This document shows, piece after piece, positions 1-4,132 of a DNA stretch of 5,228 nucleotides. Numbering within the stretch: position 1 is the first letter of the stretch; each line of letters starts with the position of its first letter. The position numbers were made by a program, and so were the translations under genes. Source of the DNA: an uncultured Alphaproteobacteria bacterium. GTDB taxonomy: Bacteria; Pseudomonadota; Alphaproteobacteria; Rickettsiales; UBA1997. The stretch is taken from contig CAIOKL010000051.1 in assembly GCA_903858915.1 (NCBI GenBank), forward strand, positions 1 through 5,228, given 5' to 3'. A model generated the notes under the pieces. It saw nothing but the letters and a program-made list of their open reading frames with translations, had not been told where the DNA came from and searched no databases.

Positions 1-57
1 ATTTTTGAAGTCATCAAATTCTTTTTACGGGAAGTTTTTGATTTAAAAATTAAAATT

Positions 58-84
58 AAAAAAATAGTGGCAAATCCCGCTATT
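58..84 (-). terminator. Possible secondary terminator-like hairpin
   Basis: Read on the minus strand, AATAGCGG and CCACTATT form an 8-bp stem with one internal C-A mismatch around a 6-nt loop (GATTTG), followed by a run of T at 62-58. On the plus strand the mismatch becomes a U-G wobble, so the plus-strand RNA hairpin is better paired but lacks a T-run after it. It lies downstream of the stronger hairpin at 217-242 with no gene between, so it could be a backup terminator or chance structure in AT-rich DNA. Confidence 0.25.
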
Positions 85-216
85 AAAGGCTTTCAAAGTT
101 CAATAATTTTTTCTAAAAATTATAAATTATCATTTTATTTCCCCTTCCCTCGCTTATAAAATTTCCATTTAACAATACATCATTTGAGAATCACAAATTA
201 AGTTTATATTTTTGGC

Positions 217-242
217 AAAAAAAAGCCAAAAAGCTTTTGGCT
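217..242 (-). terminator. Factor-independent terminator of the mrcA-mnhF-mnhG operon
   Basis: On the minus strand AGCCAAAA (242-235) pairs perfectly with TTTTGGCT (231-224) around a 3-nt loop (GCT), and the stem runs directly into eight consecutive T (224-217, the first being the last stem base). This is the classic intrinsic-terminator layout, 165 nt past the mnhG stop codon, with no other gene between. The T-run is followed by GCCAAAAA, which could compete for the same stem arm. The structure is read directly from the sequence; termination itself is inferred. Confidence 0.75.
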
Positions 243-280
243 GTAGGAGTTACAGCGTCGCTTTTTTATTTTTTTTATCT
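224..280 (+). terminator. Plus-strand double hairpin with T-tract (possible bidirectional terminator)
   Basis: On the plus strand the same 224-242 stem-loop is followed by a second perfect 6-bp hairpin, GCTGTA (240-245) with TACAGC (251-256) around the loop GGAGT. After a short GTCG linker come T6, A and T8-rich sequence (262-276). This could terminate transcription entering from the left, making the region a bidirectional terminator. The two hairpins overlap by three bases, so they cannot both be complete. No plus-strand gene lies in the window to the left, so what would be terminated is unknown; the 3' end of a small RNA is an alternative. Confidence 0.4.
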
Positions 281-406
281 CAAAAATATTTTGCTTAATT
301 TGGCATTTTTAAGTGGAAATGGTGTAAATTATTATTTCTATTCTATTTAAAAAATTTATGGGGCAGAAGTAAAGTTTTGCGACCGATTCATTTTAATTAT
401 CAAATA

Positions 407-715
407 TTATTTTGATTCTTTATTTTCGGCGTCGGGATAGATTTTATTTATCATCGCTCTTCTTAGGATTAGGTGGCAAACAATATTAACGATAACAATG
501 TTTATTAAGGTGAGGGTGATTATTTTTAGAAGCGAAGTGCTAGAGAAATGTTTTATTTCAATGGCGATTAAAGTAAGTGGCAAAATATAGCAATTAAAAA
601 TCATCACAACATGCGTCATTGTAAATATATCTTTGGCGCGAAGAAAGGCGATGGTTGTAACCAGAATTAAAAAAGAAGTTAAAAAAACAAACGCAATAAT
701 CAAAAAACTTATCAT
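407..715 (-). CDS. mnhG: Mrp/Mnh-type Na+/H+ antiporter subunit G-like membrane protein
   Basis: This 102-residue protein has three predicted membrane segments (about 3-25, 33-55 and 61-84) and a short charged C-terminus, matching the size and topology of MnhG/MrpG/PhaG. The stretch L25-R26-A-K-D29-I-F-T32-M-T-H35 aligns with the family signature LRLPDxYTRxHA, keeping R, D, T and H. The end of the third helix, H81 to R85-R86-A87, resembles the family's conserved HxxxRAA-like end. In known systems the G subunit is a small component of the inner-membrane multisubunit antiporter that exchanges Na+ or K+ for protons. The start overlaps the end of the F-like gene as ATGA (715-712), which fixes the start and implies translational coupling. 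The ribosome-binding site is weak (AAGAT just before ATG). Family assignment is by motif recognition. Several usual residues differ (P to K and R to M in the signature), so an altered function is possible. Subunits A-E are not in the window. Confidence 0.72.
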   Translation of the reverse strand: MISFLIIAFVFLTSFLILVTTIAFLRAKDIFTMTHVVMIFNCYILPLTLIAIEIKHFSSTSLLKIITLTLINIVIVNIVCHLILRRAMINKIYPDAENKESK

Positions 716-960
716 ATCTTTTTTTTGTTAAAGAGTAAAAACAAAACCGCTACTAATTTGAGTAAAAATAAAATAATAATGATGTCAAATATTTCTTTAA
801 ATTCGGGGCTGGAAATGTTTAAAAATAATAGAATAAATTGCGTAAATAATAAATAAAAACTTATAATTTTTTCGTATGAATTGTTGGCGTGGAAGAAGCG
901 AATCAATATTAGTAACATTGAAAATCCAATGGCAATATTAATAATTAAATCGTAATCCAT
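712..960 (-). CDS. mnhF: Mrp/Mnh-type Na+/H+ antiporter subunit F-like membrane protein
   Basis: This 82-residue, very hydrophobic protein has three predicted membrane helices (about 5-23, 32-50 and 57-77) and ends in KKKI. Size, topology and position directly before a G-like gene fit MnhF/MrpF, because F and G are normally adjacent in that order. R21 at the end of helix 1 and D59 at the start of helix 3 match positions conserved in the family. However, the usual GPTxxDR segment after helix 1 reads HANNSYEK here, so the motif is largely lost, and a lysine (K68) sits within helix 3. The ATG shares its first base with the last base of the PBP1A stop codon (TAATG, 962-958), with a weak GGA eight bases upstream, suggesting translation by ribosomes that have just finished mrcA. 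Alone it would be called only a small membrane protein; the G-like neighbour supports the assignment. Confidence 0.6.
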   Translation of the reverse strand: MDYDLIINIAIGFSMLLILIRFFHANNSYEKIISFYLLFTQFILLFLNISSPEFKEIFDIIIILFLLKLVAVLFLLFNKKKI

Positions 961-3452
961 TAATAAATTCCAGTAGGTTGATTATCTTCAAGACCATGCT
1001 CCGAAGGCTTTTCCTTCGGGGTTTCTTGAGGTTGTTTTTGATCGGATTCGTTTTTGACTTCGTTGCCAATTTTAACTTCTTCATCAACCACTTCATCTTC
1101 CTCAATTTCATCTTCAAGTTTTAAAGCTTCGAAGAATATTTTTTCTTTTGGAGTCGATGGATTTGGATATTTTCCGGTGGTTTTGTCGATTTTAACAAGC
1201 TTCACGGAGTTTGGCATTCTAAAAGGAACCGAAGGTTTATCTTTGATGGCTTCTTTCATGAAGTCGATAAAAACGGGCATTGCCACCGAGGCCCCAGTTT
1301 CTTCTTCGCCCAATGATTTTGGAGTGTCAAAGCCGATATAAACCGCCATTACTAAATCTGGCGAGAAGCCTACGAACCAAGAGTCAAAAGAATTATTTGT
1401 CGTACCGGTTTTGCCACCGACAATTTTACCGATTGATTTAGCGCGAGCCGCCGTTCCTCTATCAACAACGCCTTGGAGCATTGAAGTGATTTGATATGCG
1501 GTTGCCGAGTCGGTAATTTGTTGTTGACTATCTTCGATATAAGGCATAGGCAATTGCTCCGGAGCTTTTTCGATGTAATCATTTAGATTGTTGATAAAGC
1601 AGTTTCGGCAATCTCTTCGGTCGCGCTTATAAATAGTTTTTCCATCGCGATCTTGAATTTTTTCTAGCATTGAGGGGATAATTTTTTTACCACCATTTAC
1701 CATCATTCCATAAGCCGTTGCGAGCTTTAGAACGGTTGTCTCCGTAGAGCCAAGCACCAAAGAATAAATTTGTTTTGGATTTTCATTTACTCCAAATCTT
1801 TTAACAACATCGACAACTTTTTCTAAGCCAACCATATCGGCCATTCGAACTGTCGTAACATTTCGAGATTGCTCCAAGCCAGTTCTGAGTGTAGTTAATC
1901 CATAAAAATCACCGGAATAATTTGAAGGGCGATATGGCGGTAAACCGATGCCTTGATTTAAAGATATTTCTTCGTCCATGATAACTGAAGCTGGAGTGAG
2001 GCCATTTTCAAGCGCCGCAATGTAACCAAAAGTTTTCATGGTCGAGCCGGGTTGGCGCATCGCTTGAGTTGCGCGATTAAATTGATTGGGTAAATCGACA
2101 TAACCTCCCGACATCGCCAAAACTCTTCCGGTGTGGGGATCCATGGCTACGAATCCACCATTTACTTCGGGAATTTGGCGTAAATTATAAGTTCCTTCTT
2201 TTTCGGATTTTTCGACTAAAATAACATCGCCGACTTCTAAAACTTCGGTAATTTTTTTCGGAACTGGCCCGCGGGAATTAATGGTTTTATATTTGCGCGC
2301 CCATTTTAAAGAAGAGAATTCGATGGAACCAATTTCGCCATTTTCAACACCAATTGATGCCAAATCTTTTGAAAGCGACAAGATGATGGCCTTTGACCAA
2401 GTCTCTTTGTAAAGTTTTTTTGGATCAAATTTTTGTAAAAGTTCTTGCCATTTATCGATGGTGTCGATTTTGCCCAATGCGCCACGATAGCCATGTTTTT
2501 TATCATAATCTTCGATGCCTTTTTCAAAGGCATTAATGCCAATATTTTGCAATTTTGGATCAAGAGTTGTGCTTACAACGATGCCGTTTTCAAAGACATT
2601 ATCTGAACCATATAATTCGGTAAGTTCTTTTTTAACGCTATCTGAAAAAAAACTCGCTCGAATTAATTCTTGATCGATGCGAGTTTTTAAAACAATGGGT
2701 TGCTCCATGGCTAATTTTCCATCTTTTTCTTCGATAAAATTTTCGGCAACCATGCGATCGAGAACCCAATTACGGCGCTCTTTGGCCTTTTGAATATTTT
2801 TGCGCGGATCAAGTTTTGAAGGAGCTTTTGGTAAGGTTGCTAAAAGTGCAAATTCTTCGAGAGTTAATTCATCGATTGATTTGTCGAAATAAACTTGAGC
2901 GGCGGCGGCGACTCCGTAGGCTCCGGAGCCAAGATAAATTTGGTTTAAATAAAGTTCGAGAATGCGTTCTTTGGGAAATGATTTTGACATGCGATATGCC
3001 AAAATTGCCTCTTTGATTTTTCGTTGAAAAGTTCTTTCGCGAGTTAATAGAAAATTTTTAACAACTTGTTGGGTAATGGTTGAAGCCCCGCCCATACTGC
3101 CTTCGCCACTTAAAACTCCGAAGACATTGGTTAAAGAAGTTCGAAAAATTGCAAATAAATCAATTCCGGAATGTTTATAAAAATTGGCATCTTCGGCAGC
3201 CAAAAAAGCATTAATTAAATTTTTTGGAATGGTGTCGATTGGAACAAAAATGCGTTTTTCTTTGGAAAATTCACTGATTAACGAGCCGTCCGAAGCATAG
3301 AGGCGAGTGGTTATCATTGGGTTGTAATTTTTTAACTGCTCGTAGTCGGGTAAGTTTTCGCTGAACTGTTTAAAAACTATAAAAGCAAAGCTTAGGCATA
3401 AAACTGCAATAAAAACAAGGCTGGCAAATAAAATGCTAAAAGTTTTTTTCAT
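960..3452 (-). CDS. mrcA: Bifunctional penicillin-binding protein 1A (glycosyltransferase/transpeptidase)
   Basis: This class A PBP polymerises lipid II into glycan strands and crosslinks the peptide stems in the periplasm. It has 830 residues, normal for the family. One membrane anchor (about 5-28) is followed by a GT51 glycosyltransferase domain (about 50-225) with E87-D88-xx-F-xx-H94-x-G (catalytic E87), GGASTITQQ (121-129), RKxKE (144-148) and ILELYLN containing the second glutamate E166. An intervening region (about 255-430) probably holds the OB-like fold typical of PBP1A. The transpeptidase domain carries S470-T-M-K473 (nucleophile S470), S529-R-N531 and K681-T-G683. All key residues are intact. 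A C615-x-x-C618 pair lies in a loop between the second and third transpeptidase motifs. The last 55 or so residues are an acidic, then Lys/Gln/Pro-rich, low-complexity tail. ATG is followed by MKKTF, a natural anchor start, though no Shine-Dalgarno sequence is visible. A promoter-like sequence precedes it, and the stop overlaps the next gene. Confidence 0.97.
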   Translation of the reverse strand: MKKTFSILFASLVFIAVLCLSFAFIVFKQFSENLPDYEQLKNYNPMITTRLYASDGSLISEFSKEKRIFVPIDTIPKNLINAFLAAEDANFYKHSGIDLFAIFRTSLTNVFGVLSGEGSMGGASTITQQVVKNFLLTRERTFQRKIKEAILAYRMSKSFPKERILELYLNQIYLGSGAYGVAAAAQVYFDKSIDELTLEEFALLATLPKAPSKLDPRKNIQKAKERRNWVLDRMVAENFIEEKDGKLAMEQPIVLKTRIDQELIRASFFSDSVKKELTELYGSDNVFENGIVVSTTLDPKLQNIGINAFEKGIEDYDKKHGYRGALGKIDTIDKWQELLQKFDPKKLYKETWSKAIILSLSKDLASIGVENGEIGSIEFSSLKWARKYKTINSRGPVPKKITEVLEVGDVILVEKSEKEGTYNLRQIPEVNGGFVAMDPHTGRVLAMSGGYVDLPNQFNRATQAMRQPGSTMKTFGYIAALENGLTPASVIMDEEISLNQGIGLPPYRPSNYSGDFYGLTTLRTGLEQSRNVTTVRMADMVGLEKVVDVVKRFGVNENPKQIYSLVLGSTETTVLKLATAYGMMVNGGKKIIPSMLEKIQDRDGKTIYKRDRRDCRNCFINNLNDYIEKAPEQLPMPYIEDSQQQITDSATAYQITSMLQGVVDRGTAARAKSIGKIVGGKTGTTNNSFDSWFVGFSPDLVMAVYIGFDTPKSLGEEETGASVAMPVFIDFMKEAIKDKPSVPFRMPNSVKLVKIDKTTGKYPNPSTPKEKIFFEALKLEDEIEEDEVVDEEVKIGNEVKNESDQKQPQETPKEKPSEHGLEDNQPTGIY

Positions 3453-3481
3453 AAGTTTAAATTGTTATAAAAATTTTCTTC

Positions 3482-3510
3482 ATTTTATTAAAAAGAAACA
3501 TCTCTTGCAA
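3482..3510 (-). promoter_or_regulatory. Candidate sigma70-type promoter for mrcA-mnhF-mnhG
   Basis: In the 71-nt gap before mrcA the minus strand reads TTGCAA (3510-3505), a 17-nt spacer, then TAAAAT (3487-3482). Each hexamer is close to the TTGACA and TATAAT consensus, and the spacing is ideal. Initiation about seven bases further would give a leader of only some 20 nt before the ATG, with no clear Shine-Dalgarno sequence. It is the only gap in the gene cluster large enough for a promoter. AT-rich DNA yields such matches by chance, so confidence is moderate. Confidence 0.45.
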
Positions 3511-3523
3511 CAAAATTTATTTT

Positions 3524-4126
3524 TTAATTTTTCAAAATTGTCGGACTCTTTGTTTCTGCGTTTAATTGATTGTTTTTTTCCGCTAAATTTTGGTTTAAAT
3601 TATTTCTTTCATTAAGAAAATTTTCCATATGTTTATTAATTTCTTGCTGGCTCAATAAAGCATTATTTTTTTCAATTTGTTGTTGATTTGCCAAGGCAAT
3701 ATTTTTTGAATCTTCGAGCGCTTGAGTTTTGTCAAATTCTCCAGCTTTTTTTGATAAATTATCGAGAGAGGACATTGATATATTTGGTCGCAACCGACTA
3801 ATTTCGGCAATCGGTATCAATTTTAAAGTTGCTTGTAATGTATCAAAATCTGATTTTTCAAAAGTATTTTTTTTCAAAGTAATTTCTAACAAATTTAAAC
3901 TTTGAAGAATCGCCGGATTGTTGGAATATTCTGCCGGCGTTGCGGTTGTTTGGATTCCAAATAAAGCATTGTTTTGAGTCGAATTATTGTCGGTTCCATT
4001 CAAGGAAATTCCGAACAAAGTATTATTTTTATTTGAATCATTATTGGTTCCATTCAAGGGAATTCCGAACAAAGTTGCGCCCGCTTCTTTGTTGGATTCC
4101 GTCATGTCTTTTTTATTTTCTGCCAT
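3524..4126 (-). CDS. Asn-rich repeat protein of unknown function
   Basis: I do not recognise this 200-residue protein. It starts at ATG 4126, 6 nt past the amidase stop, with no clear ribosome-binding site; a second ATG at codon 8 (4105-4103) is an alternative start. Three parts can be seen. Residues 17-58 hold three copies of an 18-residue repeat with the core LFGI at 19-22, 37-40 and 55-58; the first two copies continue with P/S-LNGT and an Asn-rich linker. Residues about 70-130 look helical, with leucines and isoleucines spaced as in a small folded domain. Residues about 133-190 are rich in Gln, Asn, Glu, Lys and Leu and probably form a coiled coil. About 17% of residues are Asn; there is no Cys or Trp, no signal peptide and no membrane segment, so it is probably cytoplasmic unless exported without a classical signal. 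Its position between two peptidoglycan genes suggests an envelope-related or structural role, but that rests on context only. The long uninterrupted frame, the period-preserving repeat and the operon-like spacing support a real gene. Confidence 0.75.
   Translation of the reverse strand: MAENKKDMTESNKEAGATLFGIPLNGTNNDSNKNNTLFGISLNGTDNNSTQNNALFGIQTTATPAEYSNNPAILQSLNLLEITLKKNTFEKSDFDTLQATLKLIPIAEISRLRPNISMSSLDNLSKKAGEFDKTQALEDSKNIALANQQQIEKNNALLSQQEINKHMENFLNERNNLNQNLAEKNNQLNAETKSPTILKN
3953..4075 (-). repeat. Three-copy 54-bp in-frame tandem repeat (LFGI repeats)
   Basis: Three units lie exactly 54 bp apart inside the Asn-rich gene, encoding the 18-residue LFGI repeat (protein residues 18-58). 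The cores of the two upstream units, at 3992-4021 and 4046-4075, match over 30 bases with one difference (4006 A against 4060 G), which changes Pro to Ser in the protein. The third unit, nearest 3954, is more diverged: ATTCC at 3954 and 4008 is in register and LFGI is kept, but LNGT is lost and the copy is incomplete. This indicates a fairly recent duplication of one unit. Confidence 0.85.
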
Positions 4127-4132
4127 ATTGAT

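Larger units (their letters stand above)
1..406. other. Gene-free intergenic tail downstream of mnhG
   Basis: No coding region of convincing length is present on either strand. The segment is very AT-rich and contains, from right to left: a short G/C-containing patch at about 360-385 of unknown meaning; a T/A-rich stretch; a strong hairpin at 224-242 with adjacent A- and T-runs, annotated separately as a terminator; an AT-only perfect hairpin at 104-122 (8-bp arms, 3-nt loop) that would be weak as RNA; and a hairpin at 63-84. A minus-strand ATG at 14-12 begins an open frame that runs off the left edge after four codons, too short to call a gene. No tRNA-like cloverleaf, known RNA motif or attachment-site duplication was recognised. 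Confidence 0.7.

Noticed and set aside
60..115. tRNA-like segment around the hairpin at 63-84 and the GTTCAATAA sequence
   Set aside because: No acceptor stem, anticodon arm or proper T-loop consensus can be fitted.
120..165. Tiny minus-strand frame (MIIYNF) after a purine-rich AAGGGGAAAT stretch, as a leader peptide
   Set aside because: It has six codons, lies beyond the operon terminator with no downstream gene visible in the window, and there is no regulatory structure to link it to.
184..210. Plus-strand promoter-like pair TTGAGA and TATATT
   Set aside because: The spacing is only 15 nt and transcription would begin within the terminator hairpin, so no useful product would result.
1054..1341. 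Plus-strand open frame of 95 codons rich in Ser and Thr
   Set aside because: It is antisense to the C-terminal part of mrcA. Its composition simply mirrors the acidic tail on the other strand, and the mrcA frame has intact motifs.
1370..1582. Minus-strand 70-codon frame inside mrcA
   Set aside because: It is out of frame with the transpeptidase domain that is encoded here, and has no independent start signal or recognisable product.
2306..2563. Minus-strand 85-codon frame inside mrcA
   Set aside because: It is an alternative frame of the linker region of PBP1A, with no motif or ribosome-binding site.
2816..3016. Plus-strand 66-codon Arg/Leu-rich frame
   Set aside because: It is antisense to the glycosyltransferase domain, and the protein composition is an artefact of the opposite strand.
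3433..3615. Plus-strand 60-codon frame across the mrcA upstream gap
   Set aside because: It spans the promoter region and the 3' end of the Asn-rich gene, is Phe/Leu-rich as expected of T-rich DNA, and has no supporting signals.
3953..4075. CRISPR-like array
   Set aside because: The 54-bp periodicity is in frame, encodes a protein repeat, has only three units, and its linkers are related rather than unique spacers.
3940..4131. Plus-strand 63-codon frame with FHSREFRTK repeats
   Set aside because: The protein repeats are only the antisense reading of the 54-bp repeat in the Asn-rich gene.
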